This document shows positions 1 to 9,158 of a stretch of DNA of 64,000 bases, one piece after another (the stretch's first letter is position 1; every line of letters begins with the position of its first letter). Source of the DNA: UBA2040 sp041751955 (GTDB lineage: Bacteria; Bacteroidota; Bacteroidia; Flavobacteriales_D; Crocinitomicaceae); contig JBGSIB010000047.1 of NCBI GenBank assembly GCA_041751955.1, forward strand, positions 1 to 64,000. The letters run 5' to 3'. Both the position numbers and the translations under genes were made by a program. The notes beneath the pieces are model-generated. The model did not search any database, was not told the DNA's origin, and saw only the letters and a program-made list of their open reading frames with translations.

Positions 1-139
1 AGGCTGTTAAACCTCGCAATTAAGGGACTTTAACCCTCTGGAAAATCACACGCTTGCTTTTCACAAATAAAATTTGCAATTTCAAATATTTATTAGAGCT
101 TCACTAAGCGTGTTGCTCTGCTCATGCAGGGCACACACA

Positions 140-251
140 GCACATTTGCAATAGGCGGGGTTTCGTGCTCCGCAGACAGTTTTGTGGTAGCCGAAAGTTT
201 TGTGCTCCGCATAAACATTTGTGGTAAAAATCCCGCCCATCGCAAATCTGC
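140..251. repeat. Imperfect inverted repeat with nested direct repeats
   Basis: Arms at 140-163 and 228-251 are reverse complements with only a few mismatches (left arm begins GCACATTTGCAATAGGCGGG). Between them lie two direct copies of a 25-base unit beginning GTGCTCCGCA, at 165-189 and 202-226, about 21/25 identical. The rest of 1-293 shows no convincing gene. The element could fold into one long hairpin. I read it as an intergenic palindromic repeat next to accessory genes; function unknown. Confidence 0.6.
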
Positions 252-293
252 AAACCGTTATGCATCACGTCAAAGTAAAATTATAATAGCGGC

Positions 294-935
294 ATGAAAA
301 AGCATTATTTTTTAGTTATCAGTATTTTACTACTCTTTCTATCAATACTTGCATTCTCTGACAATTTGATAACCGATGTGGGGCAAAAAAGTAACAGCGA
401 TCCCAAGTTTATAATTCATGGATTATTTTGTTTTGCCTGGTTTGTTATTCTTGTTATCCAAACCAACTTTATAAAAAAGGAAAACTACAAAGCTCACATG
501 AAGCTTGGAATGGCAGGATTAATTGCAGCGATTGGAGTATTCATAAGTACGTTATACATTTTCATTGTCGTTTACAATGGATGGAGTAACATGTCGCCTG
601 AAGCTAGAGCCAATAGATTTCTTATGTTAGGCTTTGCCATTTTTGTAACACTGTCATATCTCAAAAGAAAAAACACAGCTGAACATAAGCGATTCGTTAT
701 TATAGCAAGCTTTTATATGCTGGGGCCAATTTTAGGCAGAGCAATTGGACATTCTTTTCTGAATGCATTACTTGTAAGTGATTTGAGCTGGGACTATACT
801 TTTTTGGGTATCTGGAGTTCTTTTTTTATTTCACTTTTTATATATGATTGGGCTATAAATAAGAAAATTCAAACTATTACCTTTATAGGGTTTTTAATTT
901 TTGTTGTGGTTTGGGCTATTTCGTTTCTACTCTAA
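294..935 (+). CDS. Integral membrane protein of unknown function
   Basis: A 213-residue protein with about six hydrophobic membrane segments: an N-terminal one at about residues 5-22, then roughly 40-58, 72-95, 108-124, 133-155 and 165-210. Short polar loops contain AHMKLG and EHKRF, a His-containing arrangement seen in DUF2306-like and cytochrome b561-like membrane proteins. That resemblance is weak and I assign no function. The gene stands alone among accessory genes, downstream of a palindromic repeat and upstream of a secreted hydrolase. The ATG at 294 begins a normal cytoplasmic N-terminus (MKKHYF). Confidence 0.75.
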   Translation: MKKHYFLVISILLLFLSILAFSDNLITDVGQKSNSDPKFIIHGLFCFAWFVILVIQTNFIKKENYKAHMKLGMAGLIAAIGVFISTLYIFIVVYNGWSNMSPEARANRFLMLGFAIFVTLSYLKRKNTAEHKRFVIIASFYMLGPILGRAIGHSFLNALLVSDLSWDYTFLGIWSSFFISLFIYDWAINKKIQTITFIGFLIFVVVWAISFLL

Positions 936-1045
936 AGATAGATTTTAATAACACCCGCACACGACAAGGTAAATAGCGAATAAGGGTTTAAGTGCTGGAA
1001 CAAAAGATAAATAGAGATTAATTGTAAGCCTAAAAAAAGACAAGG

Positions 1046-2206
1046 ATGAAAAACATATTGACAATATTGATCTTTCTGACCGGAATGAGTTGTTTTTCGC
1101 AAATCAATACATTCTATGTAAATCCAATTCAGACAGACATAAATTATGCTGCCGTTCAAGACAGTAATTTGGTGGTTAGAAATACGACAACAAATATTAA
1201 TAAACTATTCCTATTTATCGGCGGTACAGGAAGTAATACTCAATCCTACCAAACCATAAGCAACTTTGCTGGAAACCTTGGTTATGATGTAATAAACCTC
1301 TCGTATCCAAATACAGTGGCAGCAGCGAGTTTAGCAAATAGTTCTGACAGTATGGTTTTCAATAAATACAGACAGGAAGTATGTTATGGAACACCAGTCA
1401 GTCCTGATGTAAACGTTGATACATTAAATTCTATCTATACCCGAAGTGTTAAGTTGATAAATTATTTGAACATCACATATCCTGGACAAAACTGGAGTCA
1501 ATATTTAATTAATTCTACCACACTCGACTGGTCCAAAATAGCCGTTGGCGGACATTCGCAAGGTGGCGGACACGCTTGTTATTTTGCGAAATTTAATGCT
1601 GCAGAAAGAGTTCTTATGTTTTCAAGCCCTAATGATTATAGCAACTTTTTTTCTAATTCTGGAAATTGGTTAAGGACTTCAGGTGTTACGGCAATGAATA
1701 AACACTTCGCCTATTTGAGTTTATTGGATGAAATTGTGCCGTTTAATGATCAACTAATCAACCTTCAAGGCTTGGGACTTTACCCCTTATACGACACGAC
1801 CTTCGTTGATTTTTCTGGCTCTCCTTATAGTAATTCCCATTGTCTTTATACAACTCAAACTCCTGGAATTGCTATTCTCTACCATAATTCGACTGTTAAA
1901 TTCAGTTCAATAAACAATTCGGTTTGGACCTATATGCTAACATCCGCAATTACAACGAGCATAAATGAAATTCAAGACAATCACGAATTTTCAATCTATC
2001 CAAATCCCACAGCTTCAGGCATAAATATTTATTCGGACAATAAATTTATTGATAAAACATACACAGTACAGACTATGGCAGGACAAACCATTTTAACAGA
2101 TAAATCATCAAATACCAACGTTTTCCACATTGATTTTTCATCACTTGAAAACGGAATTTACTTTGTAACGATTGACAAGAAAACATTTAAGGTTGTCAAA
2201 CAATGA
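1046..2206 (+). CDS. Secreted alpha/beta-hydrolase-like protein with T9SS type A sorting domain
   Basis: 386 residues with three parts: a signal peptide of about 19 residues (ending CFSQ), an alpha/beta-hydrolase-like region at about 40-310, and a C-terminal T9SS type A domain at about 318-386 (IYPNPTASG, then ENGIYFVTI near the end). The nucleophile elbow GHSQGG puts the candidate Ser at 171. Asp228 in LLDEIVPF and His265 in SNSHCLY can complete a triad. The protein should be exported by Sec, moved across the outer membrane by T9SS and attached to the surface or released. The substrate is unknown; esterase or lipase is a guess. It is flanked by unrelated accessory genes and has no operon partner. 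Confidence 0.8.
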   Translation: MKNILTILIFLTGMSCFSQINTFYVNPIQTDINYAAVQDSNLVVRNTTTNINKLFLFIGGTGSNTQSYQTISNFAGNLGYDVINLSYPNTVAAASLANSSDSMVFNKYRQEVCYGTPVSPDVNVDTLNSIYTRSVKLINYLNITYPGQNWSQYLINSTTLDWSKIAVGGHSQGGGHACYFAKFNAAERVLMFSSPNDYSNFFSNSGNWLRTSGVTAMNKHFAYLSLLDEIVPFNDQLINLQGLGLYPLYDTTFVDFSGSPYSNSHCLYTTQTPGIAILYHNSTVKFSSINNSVWTYMLTSAITTSINEIQDNHEFSIYPNPTASGINIYSDNKFIDKTYTVQTMAGQTILTDKSSNTNVFHIDFSSLENGIYFVTIDKKTFKVVKQ

Positions 2207-2329
2207 CATGAAGAAAACGGGACAAGATAATTAAGAAGAAAAGAGGAGGATTTACAGAAAGTGGTAAAGGCATTTATGGCTAAACCAAATTATTTTAGAA
2301 TATGTTGAAATGCAAATGTAAAACACCAA

Positions 2330-2806
2330 ATGCCCAGAATAGAGCTAACAACTGAAATACGCGCAGGTATAGAAATCGTTTTTGATTTATCAAGAAGTAT
2401 TGATTTGCACAAAATTTCAACAGAACACACAAATGAGACAGCAATTGATGGGAAAACTAGTGGTTTAATAGAAAAGGATGAATATGTAACATGGAGGGCT
2501 AAACATTTTGGTTTATATCAAAAGTTAACTTCCAAAATTACTCAATACGACCGCCCACACTTCTTTACTGATGAAATGGTAAAAGGAGTATTTAAATCAT
2601 TCAAACACGAACATCATTTTAATCAAAATCTAAATGGAACACAAATGACAGATTACTTTGATTATGTTTCACCTTGTGGTATTCTCGGTAGAATTGCGGA
2701 CGAAATGTTTCTAAAAAAATATATGACAAACTTACTTTTAAAAAGAAATGAAGTTGTTAAAGATTTTGCGGAAAGTGAACGATGGCGAGAGGTGATTATT
2801 GAGTAA
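2330..2806 (+). CDS. SRPBCC (START-like) family protein
   Basis: 158 residues with the layout of SRPBCC ligand-binding proteins of the cell-division-inhibitor-like group. It has an N-terminal beta strand (IELTTEI), a helix where the protein recognises its ligand (IEIVFDLSRSIDLH), a central sheet and a long C-terminal helix ending in ERWREVI. No catalytic residues are expected in this fold. It probably binds a small hydrophobic molecule in the cytoplasm; the ligand is unknown. No signal peptide is seen. It is separated from the upstream hydrolase by about 120 bases, so an operon is uncertain. Confidence 0.75.
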   Translation: MPRIELTTEIRAGIEIVFDLSRSIDLHKISTEHTNETAIDGKTSGLIEKDEYVTWRAKHFGLYQKLTSKITQYDRPHFFTDEMVKGVFKSFKHEHHFNQNLNGTQMTDYFDYVSPCGILGRIADEMFLKKYMTNLLLKRNEVVKDFAESERWREVIIE

Positions 2807-3075
2807 AACGTTGGTAACAACTTTTATGTTTATGCTTCACATGCTAGGGTGCGGAGAATGAAGGTAGGTGAACTGTGTTTATCAGTGCGTCACAGCGAAG
2901 GTAGGTCACCGATTTAGTTCGCTGCCTTTATTATTTTCCCAGCGATACTCATGAGCTTAAGTTTGGCTTTCTTTGAAATAAAAACTAAATGCTGAGAGTT
3001 GGCACGTGGGATTCAGAAAGTTTGTATCCTTCAATCCTCTGAGATCGCATACTCTGATAGTTCACAAAAACATCG
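2807..3075. other. Intergenic spacer with short direct repeat
   Basis: No gene is supported here. A 10-base direct repeat GAAGGTAGGT occurs at 2860-2869 and 2897-2906. The spacer marks the change from the accessory plus-strand genes to the minus-strand chromosomal block beginning at 3076. Confidence 0.45.
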
Positions 3076-4791
3076 TCATTTCGGATCAAACCCCGTTCCC
3101 GTAGCAGAACCTTCAATAATCTCCAAACCATCCTTGTATCGCTTTTCCACAACCACTTTTCCTTTTTTGTCGTAGACTATGAAATAGCCATCGCGGAGAC
3201 CGTTTTTGTAATCCAATTCGGAGACTAGAATTCCTCTTCGATCATACTGCTGTTGCACGCCATGCAGTTGTCCGTCTTTGAAATGAGAGGTAACAGCTGA
3301 CATTTTTCCGCCTGGGTGATATGCTATCCATTCCCCGTCTTTTTCGCCGTTTTTGTAATTGCCAGTTTCTAGCAATTTGAAGTCTTTCTGAGAATAAGAG
3401 ATGTATTTGCCGTGACGTTCGCTGTCCGTTCGCTCAAAATCTTTCATGATACTGTAATTCATTATAGATTTTGTGGTGATCACTTTGTAGGTAATCACTT
3501 CTTTCGGTCGTCCATTATCGAAAAAAGAAGTCCATTCACCCGTTTTGTTGTTGTCTTTGTATTCGCCTTTCAAGCTCGGTAAGCCTGATTTATGGTAAGA
3601 TTCCCATGCCCCGTTGAGCATTCCTGCTTTAAAAAAGGACAGGTTTTTTAGCTTGCCATTGTCCCAATAGTTTTTCCATTCACCTTCTTCTTTTCCTTTG
3701 GCATATCTTCCTTCCATGAGCAATTTTCCATTCTCATACCAAGTCTTCCAATCGCCATCTTTCTCGTCGTTGGAAAAATATCCTTCTTTAAATTTGCTGC
3801 CATCTTGGTAGAAATAGGACCAAAATCCGTGCTTTTCTCCTCTTTTAAATTCGGCATTATAGGAAACTTGTCCATTCGGGAAATAAAAAATCCATTTTCC
3901 ATCTTGCAAATCATCGACGAAATAGCCTTCTTGGTCTTTTTGACCGGAATTCGTGTACCAATTCCATTTTCCCGTTTTTTGACCTTTCAGATATTGACCT
4001 TCAACGTTCACTTGGCCATTGTCGTAAAAATATTGGTAAGCACCGTCCAACAATCCGTCTTTATAATGACTGATTTTCTCGGTATCGCCCGTGTAATAGG
4101 CATATTTCCACTCTCCTTCTTTTTCGCCATTTTTATACTCACCTGTCAAAACAGGATATTTATAAATGCTGTATTCTTCGAATGGGCCGTTTTTTAGTCC
4201 GCCTTTATAGCTGTAATATTCTTTTAAACTTCCTGTGGCATAAAAGGTTGACAATTCGCCATTTCCATCTTTAACGGTTTGGGTATGCAAGGAATCTGGT
4301 AGATAGAACTCATACATTAAATTCACTCCATCCGCCAATTGTTCCACTGACTTCAAGCGTCCATCTAAATAGAAGTAACGCCATTCTCCGACAGGTTTTC
4401 CCATCTTATAATATCCTTCCGTAACAAGATTTCCAGCTTCATTCCACTCACGATATACTGAGTCTTGATTGTCGAAAATAAAATAACCTTCTTGGCGTAT
4501 TTTTTTGTTCGGATAGTAAAGCAAAACCTGGCCGTACAAATTATCACGGTAATAATTCCGCAACTCGATGAGTGTGCCGTAGCGGTCATAATACATCCAT
4601 TTACCATGTTTTTCAGTGGTTTCACCCAACTCATCTTTGTAATAATGACCCGAAGACTCCGTTTGGATTTTGTTATAATCGTAATACGTATTTTTTATTT
4701 TCGTTAGGTTTTCTTTTTTGATTTCTTGAGCTGAAATCATGCTTGAAAAACACAAGAAAACAAAAAAGGCAATTATTTTTTGGGTATACAT
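3076..4791 (-). CDS. Secreted MORN-variant (YwqK-type) repeat protein
   Basis: 571 residues: a signal peptide (about residues 1-22, ending SAQ) followed almost entirely by tandem repeats of about 23-24 residues. The pattern is Y-x-x-G-x-K-x-G-x-W-x-x-Y-Y-x-x-G-x-L-x-x-E-G, as in MORN_2 proteins, including the YwqK antitoxin-like family. The repeats form an elongated beta structure that probably binds other proteins or glycans in the periplasm or at the outer membrane. It has no T9SS tail. Large MORN_2 proteins are common in Flavobacteriales and mostly uncharacterised. It stands alone, about 50 bases downstream of the LysE gene on the same strand. Confidence 0.85.
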   Translation of the reverse strand: MYTQKIIAFFVFLCFSSMISAQEIKKENLTKIKNTYYDYNKIQTESSGHYYKDELGETTEKHGKWMYYDRYGTLIELRNYYRDNLYGQVLLYYPNKKIRQEGYFIFDNQDSVYREWNEAGNLVTEGYYKMGKPVGEWRYFYLDGRLKSVEQLADGVNLMYEFYLPDSLHTQTVKDGNGELSTFYATGSLKEYYSYKGGLKNGPFEEYSIYKYPVLTGEYKNGEKEGEWKYAYYTGDTEKISHYKDGLLDGAYQYFYDNGQVNVEGQYLKGQKTGKWNWYTNSGQKDQEGYFVDDLQDGKWIFYFPNGQVSYNAEFKRGEKHGFWSYFYQDGSKFKEGYFSNDEKDGDWKTWYENGKLLMEGRYAKGKEEGEWKNYWDNGKLKNLSFFKAGMLNGAWESYHKSGLPSLKGEYKDNNKTGEWTSFFDNGRPKEVITYKVITTKSIMNYSIMKDFERTDSERHGKYISYSQKDFKLLETGNYKNGEKDGEWIAYHPGGKMSAVTSHFKDGQLHGVQQQYDRRGILVSELDYKNGLRDGYFIVYDKKGKVVVEKRYKDGLEIIEGSATGTGFDPK

Positions 4792-4841
4792 CTTTGGGTA
4801 ACTATTTATTTAAGAGTGAAAACGTAAAATCAGCCATGAAG

Positions 4842-5483
4842 TTACATGGCTTTGAGCCATCCTTGGATCACGAGGAACAAACCAAAACCGACAAAAACAA
4901 TACCAATTAATCGGTTCAAGCCTTTCAACACATTATTGGTCACCAATGGTCGTAAGCGTTTCGCTCCAAAAATTTTCAGGATATCAAATCCAAAAAAGGT
5001 AACCAAGATGATGACCAAAAAGGTAAACAAAGGTGCTGTCTCCATTCCATCGCTTTTTTCGGCTAAGGTCATGACTGAAAACCAATAAAAGATAACCAAA
5101 GGATTGGCGAAATTCAATAAAAACCCTTTGAGTGCCAGCATTTTATAGTCGTTTGATTCTTTGACAAGGTTGCCGTCCGCATCTTTTTTCACACCCGTAG
5201 TTTTTTTGAAAAAAGTCGCGACTCCATAACCTAAAAACAAAACGCCGCCAATAATTTTTACCAAATACTGATTACTGCCTTCAGCTAGATCTCTCACTTC
5301 AGAATAAAAAATATAGGCGATCATGATATACAGGCAATCGCTCAGTAGCACACCAAAATCGAATGCCAAAGCCGCTCTAACTCCTTTTTTGATACTGGTT
5401 TCCAAAAGCACAAAAAATACAGGTCCTATCATAATGCTTAGAACAAATCCTGTAACGACAGCTTTAAAAACGAGTTGAATCAA
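4842..5483 (-). CDS. LysE family amino-acid or small-molecule exporter
   Basis: 213 residues with six hydrophobic segments and the LysE/RhtB signature near the start (GFVLSIMIGPVFFVLLETS, then KKGVRAAL). This family exports amino acids or homoserine lactones across the inner membrane using the proton gradient; the substrate cannot be told from sequence. The start is TTG at 5483, because no ATG lies upstream in frame before a non-coding stretch and this start gives the usual family N-terminus. A perfect Bacteroidetes -7 element (TATTTTTG on the minus strand, 5499-5506) lies just upstream, leaving a very short leader. Confidence 0.88.
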   Translation of the reverse strand: MIQLVFKAVVTGFVLSIMIGPVFFVLLETSIKKGVRAALAFDFGVLLSDCLYIMIAYIFYSEVRDLAEGSNQYLVKIIGGVLFLGYGVATFFKKTTGVKKDADGNLVKESNDYKMLALKGFLLNFANPLVIFYWFSVMTLAEKSDGMETAPLFTFLVIILVTFFGFDILKIFGAKRLRPLVTNNVLKGLNRLIGIVFVGFGLFLVIQGWLKAM

Positions 5484-5643
5484 ATTGGGTTCTTTTTACA
5501 AAAATAAACATTCGTGAACTTAGCCGACATTTTGTCTGTATAAAATGCAAACAAAATACTGTGTACAGAGCATAAGATTGTGTAAAGGCGAAAAAAATGC
5601 AATTCTCTTCAATATATCTTCTTCATATATCTCATCAATTGTT

Positions 5644-5651
5644 TACATTTG
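5644..5651 (+). promoter_or_regulatory. Candidate Bacteroidetes -7 promoter element
   Basis: TACATTTG matches TAnnTTTG and lies 42 bases before the ATG of the small acidic protein. No clear -33 TTTG is seen at the right distance, so support is partial. Confidence 0.45.
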
Positions 5652-5692
5652 TGCTCGAATTTAGCCGATTACGGCGTGATTAATAGAAGAAA

Positions 5693-6052
5693 ATGAAAAC
5701 CGAAGCAGGAAATAAAAAATTAGAAGAAATCATCAAAAACGTAGATAAATCAGGTGTTGCTGCCAAAGGTCTTGTTGATGATTTAAAAAGCTTACGCGAG
5801 ATAGCGAAACAAGAAGAAGATCCATTGGTAACGAAAGTCCTACGATTGATGTACGAATACATCGCTGAGGAAGGAACTTTTGATGTGGAAGGTCAATACG
5901 ACGAAGATGAAGAAGGAAACGAATATCCTATCGAAGTTGAGGAGACTGAAAACCTTTCTTATTTGCTGAATTTATTGCTTCGTGCCGATCACAAAATCAA
6001 TAGAGAAGAAATAAAAGATTACCGAACTGCCTTAAAAAGAGCACTTTATTAA
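5693..6052 (+). CDS. Small acidic cytoplasmic protein of unknown function
   Basis: 119 residues, mostly helical. A Lys-rich N-terminal helix is followed by a strongly acidic stretch at about 68-85 (QYDEDEEGNEYPIEVEE) and a C-terminal helix pair. It has no signal peptide, membrane segment or catalytic motif. I do not recognise a characterised family. It is a single-gene unit with a candidate promoter at 5644 and a strong terminator at 6121, so it is very likely expressed. The acidic linker suggests a protein-protein or nucleic-acid-mimic role, but that is speculation. Confidence 0.8.
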   Translation: MKTEAGNKKLEEIIKNVDKSGVAAKGLVDDLKSLREIAKQEEDPLVTKVLRLMYEYIAEEGTFDVEGQYDEDEEGNEYPIEVEETENLSYLLNLLLRADHKINREEIKDYRTALKRALY

Positions 6053-6120
6053 TTTTTTTCAAAATATAGCCAACCCTTTGACTTTTCTTACGTCATAGTA
6101 GTAAGGTTTTATTTAAGCAG

Positions 6121-6170
6121 AATCCTGTCATGCATCACTTCCTCTTAGATGCACGACAGGATTTTTTTTT
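6121..6170 (+). terminator. Intrinsic terminator
   Basis: A 16-bp stem (6121-6136 with 6148-6163, one mismatch) starting AATCCTGTC has an 11-base loop and is followed by a run of Ts to 6170. It ends the transcript of the small acidic protein. Confidence 0.88.
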
Positions 6171-6184
6171 GTTTTGGGCTTCGA

Positions 6185-6296
6185 CCCCGATAACTATCGG
6201 GGCTCAGCCCACACAAATTCGACTTAGGCTGAGCCCACGATTAATAGTAACGCTTAAAACGCAGACTGACCTGCCGCCTTGCCCTTTGGCAGGCGG
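6185..6296. repeat. Cluster of GC-rich palindromes
   Basis: Three inverted repeats lie side by side in otherwise AT-rich DNA. A perfect 8-bp stem CCCCGATA/TATCGGGG spans 6185-6202. GGGCTCAGCC/GGCTGAGCCC is at 6200-6209 and 6227-6236. A CCGCC..GCC/GGC..GGCGG hairpin spans 6274-6296. Such palindromes recur between genes in Bacteroidetes. Here they sit between convergent genes and may also act as transcription or mRNA-stability elements. Confidence 0.6.
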
Positions 6297-6320
6297 GGCG
6301 GAGTCGAAGGCAAAGTTTTA

Positions 6321-9158
6321 TCATCCACAATAATCACAATACGTAATGTATTGCTCTCTTGGGTTGTGCACAAAAGGTTGGTCGCTGTACATTTCCTCTA
6401 AAATTTGGGTGAGGACTTTTGGCAATTCATCCACAAAATCTTCTAGTGACATGTCTCCGGTGAATAGCGACAAGGGCGCTTCTGGATAATTGACAAAAGA
6501 AATAATCGTGACCTCATTGGGCAAATAGCCAAAATTGTGTTTGAATAAATACGCGTAAATCCACAATTGAAGAAAATAGGTTTTGTTGTCTTTGGCAACG
6601 CGACCAAAAAGATAATCCGTGTCGGCAACCTTCGTTTGTCTCGTTATCAAATCTTCTTGCTTTACCTTACCGCTTTTGTAGTCAACTATCCTGATTTTTT
6701 CATCGAAACCATCCATTCTGTCTACAAATCCTTTGAGGTTGATTTTCTTTTTCTTGCCCCAAATTGTTAAGGTCAGTTCGGCCTCTAGTTTTCTTTCCAA
6801 AGTGTGAATCATCAATGGTTTTCCAACTTGCATGAGCATTTCCTTTTCTTTCTGCAAAAATTGCTTGGTGAGTGAAATCGCCATTTCGTAACTCAAATAG
6901 TTCTTACCAATGAGAAACGATTTTTCATCATTGTCATAATGTTTTTTGAATTCTTCGTGTATCATTTTTTGATACTCCCCTTCCATTCGCGTGATGTCCA
7001 AAGGCAAAAGCATTTTCGGATTTTCCTTCGGGTTTCCGTCGCTATCAAAATGCGCAAATGGTTCATATAAAATCTCCAAAACATGGTGAATAATCGTACC
7101 TAAAGTACTGTTATTCATTTCTTCCTCTACCTCATCTTCCTCGCCATATTCGAGGATGTAACGGTAATAAAAATCCAAGGGACAAGTCAAATATTTGTTC
7201 AAAGCACTGGCCGAAACTGAAGAAGCTAAAATATGATCTAACTTTTCGAAAATTTCTGGTGTTTTTTGCACTTCATCCAATTGAATTTTAACGGGCGATG
7301 CCTTGAGCGAATAGGTCCGCTGTTCAATCTTTACATTCTTGGCCAATCGACCCCATTCGAGGACAATTTGCTGAATGTATCGGCTCGGTTCAGCATGCAA
7401 CTCTTCACCCATGGTGCTGTGCGTGATGGTCAGATTTTCAACTTTATGCAACAAACGATAGAAATGATGTGCGAAAAGTCCTTGTTTATCGCGTGTTGTC
7501 GGCATTCCGAAACCCAAGCGCAAATCCATGGGAATTAAGGTCTGAATAGGATTGTTGGGCGGCATGCTTCCTTCGTTTAAACCGAGACAAATGATATTTT
7601 TAAAATCCAATAAACGCGTTTCCAAAAGTCCCATCATTTGAAGTCCTTCGGTAGGTGTTCCTTCGTATGCAATTCGGTGTTTGCCCCAATGTTGCTGAAA
7701 CAATTGTTTGAAAATTCGAATGCCCATTTCGGGTAAATCATCTTTTACCGTATTGTGAAAACTCATTACCGCTTTTTCAAAACTTTTTAAAATGGCTTTT
7801 TCGAAATCGTTTTCTTCTTGTAAGTTGCCGAATATCAATTGATTCAGTAATCGCATAATATTCAATGCTTTTCGGAAATCTCCATTCCATGGCATTGAAA
7901 TTAAGTTCATCATTTTTTCCAAAACCGGATGCTTCAATTCCAGATTATTGGGTGAGAGGAAAATTCTGTTTTTGCGGACAATTCGCATCTCTATTTCACG
8001 CTGAGCCAAAGCCGTTTTTTCATCGACAAAAGTTTGATAAAAAGGATGTTGCCACAATTTGAACAAGTCTTTATGGTATAAACTCTTGGTTTTGAAACGT
8101 TCGAAATTTTCTTGAACGGAGAACAATAAATCCACCCATAATTTCACCGATGTATCGCGTAATTGCAAACCCATGGTGATATTGGCCTTTTGAATATTGA
8201 GCGGCAAATTTTTCATCATGGGTCCCGCCAAAGTTTCGTCTGCCAGAAGTAAAAGTGTGTCATCCAATTCCTTAGGCGACATTTTCGACAAAAGCGTTGA
8301 GGCAGTATTTACCTGAGCAATCCCTTGCGCACACTGAATGATTTGGATTTTCTTTTCTTCCGTGAGCATGTCATTTTCCATGAAATGATCTGCTTTTTTC
8401 TCTAAAAATGTGTTGAGTTTACGCTGAAAATATCCTGCTTCGTGGTGCTTGGCTTCGTAATAAAATTGATCGATGTTTTGCAGAATGTGCGCTCTACCTT
8501 TCACATGCAATTTGCGGAGGATGGTCATTTCAGAAAGCGAAAGCGCATTGAAACCAGCGAAGATAAATTGTCGTTTGTCGTTGGCAGGTGAAACCAATTC
8601 TATTTTTTCCGATACTTCGCGAAAAGCCATTCCGCTGTATGCCCAATTTTTCTTAGCAAGTCTCTCGTGCAAACCGTTGTAGTACTGCGGCAAAAGTTCC
8701 CAAAAAGCCAAGAATTTCAATTGCTGTTGGGTTAAAACTTCATTATTAAAACTCCAATTCTCAATGTCTTTTACATCTTTTAAGTTTTTAAAAAGTTGCT
8801 TTGGGTCAACGCGGTATTTGTCTATTTCTTCAAAGTCGGCTAGGAGTGTATTGGCCCATTGATAAAAAGCATCAAATTGTCGGTCGGTCGGATCTGTTTC
8901 TATTTCGAGGTGAACTTGATACAATTCGAAAAGTATGGTCAAATTGTCCACCACTTGAAACGTACTTGCGTCTTTGATCCATTTATCGATAGTAATTATT
9001 TCCGGCGAAAAAATGGGTTTATCGAAACGAGAAGCCAGCTCAATTTCTAAATATTTTCCTGCTCTTAGCGAAGGTAGAACTAGCACAATATCGTTCAAAT
9101 CCCATTCTTTTTCAAGTATGAAATCAACAATTTTTGGAATGAATTTTTGTCCTTGCAT
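6321..9158 (-). CDS. AddB-like PD-(D/E)XK nuclease/helicase-fold repair protein
   Basis: 945 residues, resembling the AddB subunit of AddAB (RecBCD-type) recombination machines as found in Bacteroidetes. An N-terminal inactive helicase-like region includes LGLNEGSMPP near residue 525. A Cys-containing motif SALNKYLTCPLDF (about 650-662) precedes a C-terminal PD-(D/E)XK nuclease with HHVLEILYEP (about 690), GFVDRMD (about 810-816) and IVDYKSGK (about 824-831). The protein ends in a CDYC pair that with the earlier Cys could hold the iron-sulfur staple of AddB. It would process double-strand DNA ends. The start overlaps the upstream ATPase stop (TAATG), suggesting translational coupling. No AddA partner is in the window. 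Confidence 0.85.
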   Translation of the reverse strand: MQGQKFIPKIVDFILEKEWDLNDIVLVLPSLRAGKYLEIELASRFDKPIFSPEIITIDKWIKDASTFQVVDNLTILFELYQVHLEIETDPTDRQFDAFYQWANTLLADFEEIDKYRVDPKQLFKNLKDVKDIENWSFNNEVLTQQQLKFLAFWELLPQYYNGLHERLAKKNWAYSGMAFREVSEKIELVSPANDKRQFIFAGFNALSLSEMTILRKLHVKGRAHILQNIDQFYYEAKHHEAGYFQRKLNTFLEKKADHFMENDMLTEEKKIQIIQCAQGIAQVNTASTLLSKMSPKELDDTLLLLADETLAGPMMKNLPLNIQKANITMGLQLRDTSVKLWVDLLFSVQENFERFKTKSLYHKDLFKLWQHPFYQTFVDEKTALAQREIEMRIVRKNRIFLSPNNLELKHPVLEKMMNLISMPWNGDFRKALNIMRLLNQLIFGNLQEENDFEKAILKSFEKAVMSFHNTVKDDLPEMGIRIFKQLFQQHWGKHRIAYEGTPTEGLQMMGLLETRLLDFKNIICLGLNEGSMPPNNPIQTLIPMDLRLGFGMPTTRDKQGLFAHHFYRLLHKVENLTITHSTMGEELHAEPSRYIQQIVLEWGRLAKNVKIEQRTYSLKASPVKIQLDEVQKTPEIFEKLDHILASSVSASALNKYLTCPLDFYYRYILEYGEEDEVEEEMNNSTLGTIIHHVLEILYEPFAHFDSDGNPKENPKMLLPLDITRMEGEYQKMIHEEFKKHYDNDEKSFLIGKNYLSYEMAISLTKQFLQKEKEMLMQVGKPLMIHTLERKLEAELTLTIWGKKKKINLKGFVDRMDGFDEKIRIVDYKSGKVKQEDLITRQTKVADTDYLFGRVAKDNKTYFLQLWIYAYLFKHNFGYLPNEVTIISFVNYPEAPLSLFTGDMSLEDFVDELPKVLTQILEEMYSDQPFVHNPREQYITYCDYCG

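Noticed and set aside
2914..2990. A short minus-strand frame rich in Lys that looks like the end of a transposase
   Set aside because: Only about 25 codons, no inverted repeats or upstream part, and no motif that can be named.
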